DNA from: Sphingomonas phyllosphaerae | Lineage (GTDB): Bacteria > Pseudomonadota > Alphaproteobacteria > Sphingomonadales > Sphingomonadaceae | NCBI RefSeq assembly: GCF_029623345.1 | Contig: NZ_JAPYKH010000004.1 | Location: forward strand, 1-64,000 | DNA length: 64,000 nucleotides | Reading direction: 5' to 3' | Shown: piece by piece, positions 36,945 to 46,325 of the stretch | How positions within the stretch are numbered: position 1 is the first letter of the stretch | Layout of the letters: each line of letters starts with the position of its first letter | Program-made: the position numbers and the translations under genes | The notes under the pieces: generated by a model | Told to the model about the DNA's origin: nothing | The model's input: the letters and a program-made list of their open reading frames with translations, nothing else | Databases searched by the model: none

Positions 36945-37598
36945 GTGCGGGTCGGCATCATCGGGGCAGGTCAGGTCGGCCAGGCGCTGGCGCGGCGCGC
37001 GATCGTGGCGGGGCATGAGGTGACGCTCGCCAACTCGCGCGCGCCCGAGACGATCTACGATCTCGCCGCGACGATCGGCTGCGCCGTCGCGCGCGTCGAG
37101 GACGTGCCCGCGCTGAGCGAGCTGGTGGTGCTCGCGATCCCCTTCACCGCGGTGTTCACGCTCGCGCCGGGGCTGCTGGCCGGGCGGATCGTCGCCGACG
37201 CCATTAATTACTACCCCGACCGCGACGGCCGGGTCGCCGCGCTCGACTCGCGCTCGACCACGACCAGCGAGATGGTGGCGCGCCACTTCCCCGGGGCGAC
37301 TGTGGTGAAGGCGTTCAACGCCATCCTCGCGCGTGACCTGCGCGCGCCGCCGCTGCTGCCGGGCGGGGCACGCCGCGCATTGCCGATCGCGGGCGACGAC
37401 GAGGGCGCCTGCGCGCAGGTCGCGGCCTTGCACGGCTCGCTCGGTTACGGCGCGGTCGACGCCGGGCCGCTGCGGGAAGGGTGGCGGTTCGAGCGCGCCA
37501 AGCCTGCCTATTGCGTGCCGCTCGACCGCGCCGGGCTGGTCGCCGCGCTTGATGCCGCTGAGCGCGACGTCGACCTCCCCGAAGGATCGTGGCGGTGA
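36945..37598 (+). CDS. NADP-binding oxidoreductase (F420-dependent NADP reductase-like)
   Basis: This 217-residue protein begins MRVGIIGAGQVGQALARRA, a Rossmann GxGxxG, followed by NSRAPET as the phosphate-binding loop. ADAINYYPDRDG and TVVKAFNAI match the NADPH-dependent F420 reductase family, which in non-F420 organisms reduces other substrates. The GTG start has GGAG eight bases upstream. It converges on the AsmA-like gene with a 7-base gap. Confidence 0.87.
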   Translation: MRVGIIGAGQVGQALARRAIVAGHEVTLANSRAPETIYDLAATIGCAVARVEDVPALSELVVLAIPFTAVFTLAPGLLAGRIVADAINYYPDRDGRVAALDSRSTTTSEMVARHFPGATVVKAFNAILARDLRAPPLLPGGARRALPIAGDDEGACAQVAALHGSLGYGAVDAGPLREGWRFERAKPAYCVPLDRAGLVAALDAAERDVDLPEGSWR

Positions 37599-37605
37599 CC
37601 GCGCC

Positions 37606-39756
37606 CTAGAAGATCCCCAGGAACTTCTTCCGCTTCGGTGCCGGCGCCTTGCTGGGCGTGCCGGTACCGACGTCGGTGCGCGGCTCGCCCTTCTCGTCGC
37701 GCTGCGCCGCCGCGGTCTTGCCCGCGAGGATCGGGCCGCATTGCGCCGCCTTGGCGTCACCAGGATCGACGAACGCCAGCAGCGCCGCGACGGGCGTCGC
37801 CACCACCGCCAGCCCGAGCCCGACGCCGGCGCGCGCCACCAGCTGCGGCGAGATCACGTTGAGCTGCGGCTGCGCGAAATAGCCGCCCAGCCCGACCGGC
37901 GATTGTCCCGAGAAGAGGCTGAACTTCTTCGAGTCGGCGCGGAAGGCGAGGTCCAGCGCCTCGGTCTTGAAGCTGAACCCGCCGCGGGCGAGGATCACGT
38001 TGTTCTTGGTGTCGATCAACACCGGGTCGGTCGCCGCGATACCGTCGCGCACAGTGAAGGCGACCAGGCCGCAATTGATCCGCACCGGCTCCTTGAGCTC
38101 CTGCTGGAACATCTTCTGGATAAAGGTGCCAAGGTCGATCTCGGCGAGCTCGACGTTGCGCGTCCATAACGTGCCCGCCGGCATCACGAAGGCGATCCGC
38201 CCGCGCGCGCTGGCGAGCGAGTCGTGGATCGTGTCGCCGCGCCCCGCCAGCTGGATGCGACCGCGGATCGTCCCCGACGTGCCCGATTCGGCGACGCCGT
38301 AGCCGGCGAGCAGGCGGCCCATCGGCGTCGGGGCGAGGCGGATGTCGTAGCGCACCGCGCTGGGCCGCTCGCGCGTGTCGAAGATCGCGTCGGCGGCGAC
38401 GTTGCCGCGCGCCATCGCGAAGGTGAGCGGCGACAGCGCCAGCCGGCCGCGCTCGAGATCGAGCACCATGTCGATGTCGGAGATCGGCACGCGCCGCGAG
38501 CGCACCACGCCGACGTGCCACTTCAGGTCGGCGTCGAAGCGCTGCATCGTCGCCACCGGCAGCGCGGCGTCGGGCAGGATCCGCGCCGGCGCCGCACCGG
38601 TCGCGGCGGCGGCGGCGATGGCGCCCTTCTCCGCCACGATATCGGGATTGTAGCCGATGAACGGTGCGGCATCGACGATGTCGAGCCGGCGCGTCGTCAG
38701 CTCCGAGTCGAGATGGAGCCGCGCGGCGTTGGTGATCGTCAGCCGGCCGGCGACATCGCTGGCGCCGAACGTACCGCTCATCCGCGTGAAGCGATATTCG
38801 TTGCCGCTCTGCACCAGTTGCGCGCGGAGCCGGTAGGTGCGGGTGGTGGGGATCACCACGCCGATCACGTCGAGCAGGGTCGCCAGGTTGCGGCCGGTGG
38901 CGCGCACCGCCAGCGGCACGTTCTCGAACTCGGCCAGGCTCGGCAGCGTCCCGGCGACGTCAACCGTATTGCCCGCGGCGCGCGCGCGCGCGACCAACTC
39001 GTTGCGGCCGCGCGCCACCGTGGCGTCGGGCGAGAGCAGCCGCGCTGCCAGCGTGAAGGGCGTGTCGCGCAGCTGCCCGGTGCCACTGAGCCCGACCGCC
39101 TGGCCGATGCGCGCGTCGGTCGAGCGGATCGTGTCGAGGTTCAGGTCCGCGAGCAGCTTCATCCGCGGGTCGCGGTAGCGCACCTGCGTGCCCGTGACGG
39201 TGGCGCGATCGATCCGCGGCAGGTCGAGCGGCTTGCCCGCGCCCTTGTCCTCGCTGAACGTCCAGGTGTTGCGGGTGTGCGCGGGATCCCACTCGAGGTC
39301 GACCGCGCCGTTGGTGAGATCGAGCCAGTAGAGCCGCCGCTTGCCGAACAGCAGCGACAGCGGCGCGATCCGCGTATCGATCCGCTCCGCGGCGACGAGG
39401 TTCGGCCGCGTGGCCCAGCCAGGGTTCGCGATGGCGAGTCGTTCGGCGTAGAATTTGATCTGGAGCGGCGCGAAATAGAGCTGGAAGTCGCCCGCCACGG
39501 TCACCTGCCGGTGGGTCAGCTTGCCGACGACGCTCTCGAACGGTCGCTTGAGGAAACGACCCTTGGTGACGAAGAGCACCAGCCAGATCGCGGCGAGCAG
39601 TGCGACGAGCCCCAGCGCGACGTTGCGCACGATCCGCCAGCCGCGCCCGCGCGGGCGTGCGGCGCCTGACGGCCGGGGTGGCGGCGGTGGGCCACTCGCA
39701 CCGGCCGACACCGCGACGGGAGCGGGCGCGACCGTGTCGGGCGGGATCGTTGCCAT
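37606..39756 (-). CDS. AsmA-family envelope protein
   Basis: The 716-residue protein has a Pro-rich cytoplasmic N-terminus, one membrane helix (about residues 43-63) and a long periplasmic beta-rich region typical of AsmA (FQLYFAPLQIKFYAERLAIANPGW, then C-terminal NVELAEIDLGTFIQKMF). AsmA-like proteins form bridge-like grooves that move phospholipids between membranes or affect outer-membrane assembly. A short Lys-rich tail ends the protein. It is divergent from rpmI. Confidence 0.9.
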   Translation of the reverse strand: MATIPPDTVAPAPVAVSAGASGPPPPPRPSGAARPRGRGWRIVRNVALGLVALLAAIWLVLFVTKGRFLKRPFESVVGKLTHRQVTVAGDFQLYFAPLQIKFYAERLAIANPGWATRPNLVAAERIDTRIAPLSLLFGKRRLYWLDLTNGAVDLEWDPAHTRNTWTFSEDKGAGKPLDLPRIDRATVTGTQVRYRDPRMKLLADLNLDTIRSTDARIGQAVGLSGTGQLRDTPFTLAARLLSPDATVARGRNELVARARAAGNTVDVAGTLPSLAEFENVPLAVRATGRNLATLLDVIGVVIPTTRTYRLRAQLVQSGNEYRFTRMSGTFGASDVAGRLTITNAARLHLDSELTTRRLDIVDAAPFIGYNPDIVAEKGAIAAAAATGAAPARILPDAALPVATMQRFDADLKWHVGVVRSRRVPISDIDMVLDLERGRLALSPLTFAMARGNVAADAIFDTRERPSAVRYDIRLAPTPMGRLLAGYGVAESGTSGTIRGRIQLAGRGDTIHDSLASARGRIAFVMPAGTLWTRNVELAEIDLGTFIQKMFQQELKEPVRINCGLVAFTVRDGIAATDPVLIDTKNNVILARGGFSFKTEALDLAFRADSKKFSLFSGQSPVGLGGYFAQPQLNVISPQLVARAGVGLGLAVVATPVAALLAFVDPGDAKAAQCGPILAGKTAAAQRDEKGEPRTDVGTGTPSKAPAPKRKKFLGIF

Positions 39757-39802
39757 GGCGGTCCAATCGCGCGACTCGGCGGCGCGGTTCCCGCTGCCAC
39801 GC

Positions 39803-39854
39803 GCAACCGTGCCAGATGCGTACGGTTGCTTTTCGTGGGGAGCGCGGCTAAGGC
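39803..39854 (+). promoter_or_regulatory. putative rpmI-rplT promoter overlapping an inverted repeat
   Basis: GCAACCGT (39803-39810) and ACGGTTGC (39822-39829) form a perfect 8-base inverted repeat. It overlaps TTGCTT (39826-39831), which stands 17 bases before TAAGGC (39849-39854). The repeat could be an operator covering the -35. Confidence 0.4.
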
Positions 39855-39949
39855 GCGCGCTTCTCCGAGCGATCGGCGGTGACGAACGGCCCGGCCATCC
39901 AGGGCTGCCGCGGCCGTTTCAGCCGAACGCTCCAGCAGAAAGGACGAAA

Positions 39950-40153
39950 ATGCCCAAACTCAAGACCAAGAGTGGCGTGAAGAAGCGCTTCAAGCTGACC
40001 GCCAGCGGCCTGCTCAAGCACGGCGTCGCCGGCAAGCGCCACCGCCTCATCAGCCACAACGCCAAGTACATCCGCCAGAATCGCGGCACCAAGGTGCTGT
40101 CGAAGGCCGACACCGCCGCGGTGAAGGCCTGGGCACCGTACGGTCTCAGCTGA
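39950..40153 (+). CDS. rpmI: 50S ribosomal protein L35
   Basis: This 67-residue basic protein reads MPKLKTKSGVKKRFK and then SHNAKYIRQNRG, matching L35. An AAAGGA site precedes the ATG. It is followed after 20 bases by rplT, the universal pair; in E. coli L20 controls both by binding the leader. No infC lies upstream in this window, unlike in enterobacteria. Confidence 0.97.
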   Translation: MPKLKTKSGVKKRFKLTASGLLKHGVAGKRHRLISHNAKYIRQNRGTKVLSKADTAAVKAWAPYGLS

Positions 40154-40173
40154 GCGACGAGGAGGAATAATCT

Positions 40174-40539
40174 ATGGCACGCGTCAAGCGGGGCGTAACC
40201 ACTCGCGCCAAGCACAAGAACATCCTGGAACAGGCGAAGGGCTATCGCGGCCGTCGCAAGAACACCATCCGCGTCGCGCGGCAGGCGGTCGAGAAGGCCG
40301 GCCAATATGCCTATCGCGACCGCAAGGTGAAGAAGCGGACCTTCCGCGGCCTGTGGATCCAGCGCATCAACGCCGGCGTCCGCGCCGAGGGCCTGACCTA
40401 CAGCCAGTTCATGCACGGGCTGAAGCTCGCGGGCGTCGAGCTGGACCGGAAGGTGTTGGCCGACATCGCGATGAACGAGGGCGCCGCCTTCACCGCGATC
40501 ATCGCCCAGGCGAAGGCCGCGCTGCCGCAGGCGGCGTGA
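40174..40539 (+). CDS. rplT: 50S ribosomal protein L20
   Basis: This 121-residue protein has [29 protein letters not shown] and [21 protein letters not shown], clear L20 signatures. It helps early 50S assembly and can repress its own mRNA in other bacteria. GAGGAGGAA precedes the start. A strong terminator follows the stop, ending the rpmI-rplT unit. Confidence 0.97.
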   Translation: MARVKRGVTTRAKHKNILEQAKGYRGRRKNTIRVARQAVEKAGQYAYRDRKVKKRTFRGLWIQRINAGVRAEGLTYSQFMHGLKLAGVELDRKVLADIAMNEGAAFTAIIAQAKAALPQAA

Positions 40540-40560
40540 GGCTTCCTCCGCGATGAGACG

Positions 40561-40597
40561 AGGGGCGCTGGTGGCGACACCGGCGCCCCTTCTCGTT
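40561..40597 (+). terminator. rho-independent-type terminator after rplT
   Basis: A 13-pair stem, AGGGGCGCTGGTG (40561-40573) with CACCGGCGCCCCT (40578-40590), has a four-base loop and one wobble pair. It is followed by TCTCGTT. The same tail follows the terminator at 61094. Confidence 0.75.
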
Positions 40598-40643
40598 GGC
40601 GGGTCGTGGTGGCGTGGTGCTTTAGCGCGGGCGACATCGGCTC

Positions 40644-40781
40644 TGGATCCCCGCCTGCGCGGTTCTGGATCCCCGCCTGCGCGGGGATGACGGAGAAGGG
40701 GAGCGGGCCGGGGACAAGCCCGTAGCGCCATCGCGAGCCAACTCGCCCCGATCGTCATCCCCGCGCTGGCGCGGATCCAGA
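40644..40781. repeat. class C palindromic repeats before the GIY-YIG gene
   Basis: Two direct copies of TGGATCCCCGCCTGCGCGG start at 40644 and 40666, the second continuing into GGGATGACGG so that ATCCCCGC and GCGGGGAT (40669-40688) form a hairpin. A third unit at 40755-40781 is inverted (GTCATCCCCGCGCTGGCGCGG). With the terminator they fill the 311-base gap after rplT. Confidence 0.75.
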
Positions 40782-40850
40782 TATGATGCGGTCAGCGAGA
40801 GCATGGCCGACCGCGCGTCAACCGGGTCCGCCGACCACCGAACGTGACCG

Positions 40851-41168
40851 ATGAACACTCCGTGCGTGTACATCAGGGCGAGCGGACAGCACGGCACGCT
40901 TTACATCGGTGTCACATCCCATCTCACCGCACGCGTGATTCAGCACCGCGAAGGATTGATCCCGGGTTTCACCAGCCGCTATCGCGTGACGCGGCTCGTC
41001 TGGTTCGAGACGGCGGACACCATGGAAGCGGCGATCCGGCGCGAGAAGCAGATGAAGAAGTGGAAACGTGACTGGACGCTACGGCTGATCGACGCGACCA
41101 ACCCGCATTGGCCGGACCGCGCGATCGATCTTGGCCTGGTACCGGCGACGAACGGAAGAGAGCAATGA
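40851..41168 (+). CDS. GIY-YIG nuclease-family small protein
   Basis: This 105-residue protein has a single GIY-YIG-like domain: [30 protein letters not shown] and the metal-binding Glu in [13 protein letters not shown]. Members cut DNA or are inactive relatives of the UvrC N-domain; the role of these short stand-alone forms is unknown. It overlaps the pheS start by four bases, so it is translated with pheS, although it normally has no link to tRNA charging. Repeats lie just upstream. See findings. Confidence 0.9.
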   Translation: MNTPCVYIRASGQHGTLYIGVTSHLTARVIQHREGLIPGFTSRYRVTRLVWFETADTMEAAIRREKQMKKWKRDWTLRLIDATNPHWPDRAIDLGLVPATNGREQ

Positions 41169-42274
41169 CCGATACCGACGAGCTCCAGACCCACCTGCTC
41201 GCCGCAATCGCCGCGGCCGCGGGGCTCGACGCGCTGGAGGCGGTGCGGGTCGAGGCGCTCGGCAAGCAGGGGCGCGTCACCGCTTTGCTCAAGACGCTGG
41301 GCGCGTTGTCACCAGAGGAGCGCCAGGCGCGCGGCCCTGCGATCCACCAGCTGCGCGAGTCGATCACCGCCGCGATTGCCGCGCGCAAGGCACTGCTGGA
41401 GCAGGTCGCGCTCGACGCGCAGCTCGCCAGCGAGGCGCTCGACATGACGCTGCCGGTCGACCTGCCCGCGGGCGGCACGGTCCACCCGGTCAGCCAGGTA
41501 ATGGACGAGCTGGCCGAGATCTTCGCCGACCTCGGCTTCGCGGTCGCCACCGGTCCCGAGATCGAGGACGACTGGCACAATTTCGGCGCGCTCAACATTC
41601 CGGACACGCACCCGGCGCGGGCGATGCAGGACACCTTCTACGTCGCGCAAGCGGAGGGCGCCGAGGCCGCGCCTTTGGTGCTGCGCACGCATACCTCGCC
41701 GGTGCAGATCCGCACCATGGTCGAGGTCGCGCGCCGCCAGAACGGTGCCGGCGCGCCGATCCGCATCATCGCGCCGGGCCGGGTCTATCGCTCCGACTGG
41801 GACGCAACGCACACGCCGATGTTCCACCAAGTCGAGGGGCTGGTGATCGACAAGGGCATCACGCTCGGCCATCTGAAGTGGACGCTGGAGACCTTCCTCA
41901 AGGCGTTCTTCGAGCGCGACGACGTCGTGCTGCGGCTGCGCCCGAGCTATTTCCCGTTCACCGAGCCTTCGGCCGAGGTCGACGTCGGCTTCTCGGTCGA
42001 GAAGGGCAAGCGCGTCATCGGCGGTAGCGAGGGGTGGATGGAGGTGCTCGGCAGCGGCATGGTCCACCCGCGCGTGATCGCCAATTGCGGGCTCGACCCC
42101 GAGGAGTGGCAGGGCTTCGCCTTCGGCTGCGGGATCGACCGGCTGGCGATGCTCAAATACGGCATCGACGACCTGCGCCCGATGTTCGAGGCCGACACGC
42201 GCTGGCTGCACCATTACGGCTTCGCCGCGCTCGACGTCCCGACCCTGTCGGGCGGCGTCGGCACCCCCGCCTGA
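41165..42274 (+). CDS. pheS: phenylalanine--tRNA ligase subunit alpha
   Basis: This 369-residue class II synthetase subunit has an N-terminal coiled-coil region and motifs 1-3 ([59 protein letters not shown]). It joins PheT in an alpha2beta2 enzyme. The ATG overlaps the GIY-YIG stop; AGAGAG is the ribosome site. pheT follows after 25 bases. Confidence 0.97.
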   Translation: MTDTDELQTHLLAAIAAAAGLDALEAVRVEALGKQGRVTALLKTLGALSPEERQARGPAIHQLRESITAAIAARKALLEQVALDAQLASEALDMTLPVDLPAGGTVHPVSQVMDELAEIFADLGFAVATGPEIEDDWHNFGALNIPDTHPARAMQDTFYVAQAEGAEAAPLVLRTHTSPVQIRTMVEVARRQNGAGAPIRIIAPGRVYRSDWDATHTPMFHQVEGLVIDKGITLGHLKWTLETFLKAFFERDDVVLRLRPSYFPFTEPSAEVDVGFSVEKGKRVIGGSEGWMEVLGSGMVHPRVIANCGLDPEEWQGFAFGCGIDRLAMLKYGIDDLRPMFEADTRWLHHYGFAALDVPTLSGGVGTPA

Positions 42275-42299
42275 TCTCCCTTCAGCTTCGGACGAACCG

Positions 42300-44690
42300 A
42301 TGAAATTCACGCTCTCCTGGCTCAAGGACCATCTCGACACGGGCGAGTCGCTCGATTCGATCGTCGCCGCACTCACCCGCGTCGGGCTCGAGGTGGAAGA
42401 GGTCGAGAACCCCGCCGCGCGGCTCGGCGGCTTCCGCGTCGCGCGCGTGCTCACCGCCGCGCCGCATCCGCAGGCGGACAAGCTCCAGGTGCTCACGGTC
42501 GAGGCCGGCCCCGAGGTCAACGGCGGCGCGCCGCTCCAGGTGGTGTGCGGCGCGCCCAACGCGCGCGCCGGGCTGGTCGGCGTGTTCGGCACCGCGGGCG
42601 CGACCGTCCCCGCCAACGGCATGGTGCTGCGCGTCGCCGCGATCCGCGGGGTCGAGTCGAACGGCATGATGTGCTCGTCGCGCGAGCTCGAGCTGGGCGA
42701 CGACCATGACGGCATCATCGAGCTGGCCCCGGATGCGCCGGTCGGCGCCGCCTTCGCCGACTATGCCAGGCTCGACGACGCGGTGATCGACGTGTCGATC
42801 ACGCCCAACCGCCCCGACTGCATGGGCGTGCGCGGCATCGCGCGCGACCTCGCCGCGGCGGGACTCGGCACGCTCGTGCCGCTGACCGTGCCGGACGTGC
42901 CGGGCGAGGGCCCCGGCCCCGAGGTGCGGATCGAGGATGCCGCGGGCTGCCCCGCTTTCTACGCGCAGGCGGTCACCGGTCTCGCCAACGGCGACTCGCC
43001 CGACTGGATGCGGCGCCGGCTGCGCGCGATCGGGCAGAAGCCGATCTCGACGCTGGTCGACATCACCAACTATCTCACCGTGGACCTCGGCCGCCCGCTG
43101 CACGTCTACGACCGCGCCCGCCTCTCCGGCGGCCTCGTCGCGCGCCAGGCCCGCGACGGCGAGAGCGTGGTGGCGCTCAACGGCCGCACCTACGCGCTCG
43201 CCGCGGGCATGACCGTGATCGCCGACGACGTCGCGGTGCACGATATCGGCGGCATCATGGGCGGCGCGCACTCGGGCGTGTCCGCGACCACCACCGACGT
43301 CATCATCGAGTGCGCCTATTTCGCGCCCGACGCGATCGCGCGCACCGGCCAGACGCTGGCGCTGACCAGCGACGCACGCCAGCGCTTCGAGCGCGGCGTC
43401 GATCCGGCATTTCTCGACGACGGGCTCGCGATCGCCACCTTCCTCGTCCGGGAATATTGCGGCGGCACGGTGAGCGATGTCACGCGCGCGGGCACGCCGC
43501 CGGTGACGATGCCGAGCTACGCCTATGACCCGGCGCGCGCCGCGACGCTCGGGGGCTTCGACGTGCCGGCCGAGCGCCAGCGCGCGGTCCTCGAGTCGCT
43601 CGGCTTCACCGTCTCGCCCGAGTGGCAGGTCACCCCGCCGACCTGGCGCCCCGACGTCGACGGCACCGCCGACCTCGTCGAGGAGGTGATCCGGATCGAG
43701 GGGCTCGACCGCGTCGAGTCGGTCGCGCTGCCGCGCCTGTCCGGTGTCGCGCGCCCCACCGCCACCGCCGAGCAGAAGGTCGAGCGCCGCGTCCGCCGCG
43801 CCGCGGCGGCGCGCGGGCTCGACGAGGCGGTGACGTGGAGCTTCGTCGCGGAGCGCCACGCCGCGGTGTTCGGCGGGGGCGACTGGACGCTCGCCAACCC
43901 GATCAGCGAGGAGCTCAAGGTGATGCGGCCGTCGCTGCTCCCCGGACTGCTCGCCGCGGCCGAGCGCAACCTGCGCCAGGGCAGCGACAATGTGCGGCTG
44001 TTCGAGCTGGGCCGGCGCTACCTGGCGAAGGACGGCGCCCCGCTTGAGCGCGCCACGCTCGGCATCGTGCTGGCGGGCGACCGCCGCCCGCGCGGCTGGC
44101 GCGAGGGCAAGGCCGCCGGCTTCGACGCCTATGACGCCAAGGCCGAGGCGCTCGCGCTGCTCGCCGCCGCCGGCGCGCCGGTCGACAACCTGCAGGTGAT
44201 GGGCGAGGCGGGCGACGCCTTCCATCCCGGTCGCTCGGGGACGCTGCGGCTCGGCCCCAAGACGGTGCTGGCGGCGTTCGGCGCGGTCCACCCCGCGGTG
44301 CTGCGCGCCTTCGACCTGTCCGGCCCGGTCGCCGCGGTCGAGCTGTACCTCGACTCGCTGCCGGCGAAGCGCGGCACCGGCTTCATGCGCCCGGCCTATG
44401 CGCCGCCCGCGCTCCAACCGGTGCGGCGCGACTTCGCCTTCCTCGCGCCCGCCGCGCTCGCCGCCGAGGCGCTGGCGCGCGCCGCCAAGGGCGCCGACAA
44501 GGCCGCGATCGTGCGCGCGCGCGTGTTCGACGTGTTCACCGGCACGGGCGTGCCCGAGGGGCAGAAGTCGGTCGCGCTGGAGGTGATGCTCCAGCCGGGC
44601 GAGAAGAGTTTCACCGACGCCGAGCTCAAGGCGATCGCCGACAAGGTGGTCGCCGCGGCGGGCAAATTGGGAGCGAGCTTACGTGGCTGA
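42300..44690 (+). CDS. pheT: phenylalanine--tRNA ligase subunit beta
   Basis: The 796-residue subunit has the expected domain order: an N-terminal tRNA-binding OB fold (HPQADKLQVLTVEAG), B3/B4 editing region (DVSITPNRPDCMGVRGIARDLAA), B5 and a C-terminal FDX-ACB domain (ALQPVRRDFAFLAP). It edits mischarged tyrosine and binds tRNA. Its stop overlaps the next gene's start region by eight bases. Confidence 0.97.
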   Translation: MKFTLSWLKDHLDTGESLDSIVAALTRVGLEVEEVENPAARLGGFRVARVLTAAPHPQADKLQVLTVEAGPEVNGGAPLQVVCGAPNARAGLVGVFGTAGATVPANGMVLRVAAIRGVESNGMMCSSRELELGDDHDGIIELAPDAPVGAAFADYARLDDAVIDVSITPNRPDCMGVRGIARDLAAAGLGTLVPLTVPDVPGEGPGPEVRIEDAAGCPAFYAQAVTGLANGDSPDWMRRRLRAIGQKPISTLVDITNYLTVDLGRPLHVYDRARLSGGLVARQARDGESVVALNGRTYALAAGMTVIADDVAVHDIGGIMGGAHSGVSATTTDVIIECAYFAPDAIARTGQTLALTSDARQRFERGVDPAFLDDGLAIATFLVREYCGGTVSDVTRAGTPPVTMPSYAYDPARAATLGGFDVPAERQRAVLESLGFTVSPEWQVTPPTWRPDVDGTADLVEEVIRIEGLDRVESVALPRLSGVARPTATAEQKVERRVRRAAAARGLDEAVTWSFVAERHAAVFGGGDWTLANPISEELKVMRPSLLPGLLAAAERNLRQGSDNVRLFELGRRYLAKDGAPLERATLGIVLAGDRRPRGWREGKAAGFDAYDAKAEALALLAAAGAPVDNLQVMGEAGDAFHPGRSGTLRLGPKTVLAAFGAVHPAVLRAFDLSGPVAAVELYLDSLPAKRGTGFMRPAYAPPALQPVRRDFAFLAPAALAAEALARAAKGADKAAIVRARVFDVFTGTGVPEGQKSVALEVMLQPGEKSFTDAELKAIADKVVAAAGKLGASLRG

Positions 44691-45558
44691 GTGGATCCGA
44701 CTGTCGAACGGGGTGCTGGGCGCGGCGATCGACCCGCGCGGCGCGCAGCTTTCGTCGCTAACCGACGCCGACGGGCGCGAGCTGATGACCGACGCCGACC
44801 CGCGCTTCTGGACCGGCCGCGCGCCGATTCTCTTCCCGGTGGTGGGTGCGCCCTCGGGCGAGACGATTCGCGTCGACGGCGTCGACTATCCGATGCGCAA
44901 ACACGGCTTCGCGCGCGGCAGCGACTTCGCGGTGATCGAGGCGACACCCACCCGCGCGGTGTTCGCGCTGACCGACGACGCCGCGACGCGCGCGCACTAT
45001 CCGTTCGCGTTCCGGCTGGAGCTGGCTTTCGCGCTCAAGGAAGCGACGCTGGCGATCGAGGCGACCGTCTCCAACCCCGCGGACGTGCCGCTCCCGGCAA
45101 GCTTCGGCTTCCACCCCGCCTTCGCCTGGCCGCTGCCCTATGGTCAGGCGCGCGGCGATCACCGCATCGTCTTCGCCGCGGACGAGCCGGCGCAGCTGCG
45201 CAGCATCGCCGCCGACGGCACGATCGCAGCGGCGACGGTGCCCTCCCCGCTCGACGGGCGCGTGCTGCGGCTCGACGACGCGCTGTTCGCGCATGACGCG
45301 CTGGTGTGGGACGCGGTACGCTCGCAGTCGGTGCGCTACGGCGCGGATGCCGGCCCGCAGCTGGAGATTGCCTTCGCGGATACGCCGATGCTGGGGATCT
45401 GGACGAAGCCGGGCGCGACCTTCGTGTGCGTCGAGCCGTGGCACGGCATCGCCGATCCCGAGGGCTACACCGGCGAGTATCGCGACAAGCCGGGCGTGTT
45501 CGCGGTGGCGCCCGGGGGCGAGAAACGCATCACAATGAGCGTGACGTTAGTGGGGTGA
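44683..45558 (+). CDS. aldose 1-epimerase family protein (LacX-like)
   Basis: This 291-residue protein has the galactose-mutarotase fold: GAQLSSLTDADGRELM, RKHGFARGSDF, a likely catalytic His in GFHPAF and EPWHGIADPEG near the end. It resembles the LacX/YeaD side of the family, so the sugar may not be galactose. The GTG start lies within the end of pheT, so it is probably translated from the same mRNA. Confidence 0.87.
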   Translation: MAEWIRLSNGVLGAAIDPRGAQLSSLTDADGRELMTDADPRFWTGRAPILFPVVGAPSGETIRVDGVDYPMRKHGFARGSDFAVIEATPTRAVFALTDDAATRAHYPFAFRLELAFALKEATLAIEATVSNPADVPLPASFGFHPAFAWPLPYGQARGDHRIVFAADEPAQLRSIAADGTIAAATVPSPLDGRVLRLDDALFAHDALVWDAVRSQSVRYGADAGPQLEIAFADTPMLGIWTKPGATFVCVEPWHGIADPEGYTGEYRDKPGVFAVAPGGEKRITMSVTLVG

Positions 45559-45588
45559 GAGGGGGCGCCGTCCCCAGTCTACTCGCGT

Positions 45589-45683
45589 CATCCTGAACTT
45601 GGCTCAGGATCCACGTAACCGCGCTCTCAGCAGCGGCGGCGCCTGTGGTGCGGCGGATCCTGAAACGAGTTCAGGATGACGCC
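45589..45683. repeat. BIME-like pair of inverted palindromes (class A, variant)
   Basis: The left unit GTCATCCTGAACTTGG starts near 45590, followed by TCAGGATCC. The right unit has ATCCTGAA (45657-45664), acgag, TTCAGGAT (45670-45677). Compared with 5399-5419 the third C-G pair has become T-A on both sides, keeping the stem. Confidence 0.8.
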
Positions 45684-45750
45684 AGCGGGAGAGGCAGTAA
45701 AATCGCTGCCGCCGGCGCCACGTCACCGCGTGCCTAACCCAAGCCGGTCG

Positions 45751-45835
45751 GCGCTCGGGCGTACGCCGGAGCCCAGCGCCACGCAACGTTCGCCACCCCA
45801 GGGCTCCCGCCTGCGCTGGAGCACGAGGATGACGA
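45751..45835. repeat. class B palindromic repeats
   Basis: GCTCGGGCGTACGCCGGAGC (from 45753) and GGGCTCCCGCCTGCGCTGGAGCA (from 45801) are two imperfect dyads ending in GATGACG. They lie between the class A pair and the rpoZ stop. Confidence 0.65.
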
Positions 45836-45844
45836 CAGAAAGCC

Positions 45845-46189
45845 TCAGCCGTCGTAGTCGGCGCCGAGATTCTGGTTGCGCGGCGGCGCGACCGCGGTGA
45901 GGCGCAGCGCCTCGGCCGAGGCGGCGAGGCTGCCGATCGCGTCGGCCTCCTCCTCGTCGTCGATCTGGACGCGCTGCAGGCTCTGCACCACCGACTCGTG
46001 GAGCTCGTCGGGCTTGACCGTCTCCTCGGCGATCTCGCGCAGCGCGACCACCGGGTTCTTATCGCGATCGCGGTCGATCGTCAGCTCGGCGCCGCCCGAC
46101 ACCTGCCGCGCGCGCTGGGCGGCGAGCAGGACGAGATCGAAGCGGTTCGGGATCTTGTCGACGCAATCCTCGACGGTGACGCGCGCCAT
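45845..46189 (-). CDS. rpoZ: RNA polymerase omega subunit
   Basis: This 114-residue protein starts [29 protein letters not shown], the omega signature, with [12 protein letters not shown] after it. It helps RNA polymerase assembly and in many bacteria forms a ppGpp site. The C-terminal 40 residues are less conserved. It is divergent from the phospholipase D gene. Confidence 0.96.
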   Translation of the reverse strand: MARVTVEDCVDKIPNRFDLVLLAAQRARQVSGGAELTIDRDRDKNPVVALREIAEETVKPDELHESVVQSLQRVQIDDEEEADAIGSLAASAEALRLTAVAPPRNQNLGADYDG

Positions 46190-46325
46190 CGCGTATCCTC
46201 TTGTCGTAAACTTCAGGGAAGAGTGCGCCTCTAGTCGAGCATCGGCCAGCCGTCAAGGAAGCCGCGCCCAGCGCTGCGGCAGCGGCGCGCTTGCCCGCCG
46301 CGGCGCGACCCGCCATCTGATAGCG

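Noticed and set aside
42282..44417. A 711-codon antisense frame over pheT
   Set aside because: It shows only composition-driven sequence rich in Arg, His, Gly and Ala; pheT is certain on the other strand.
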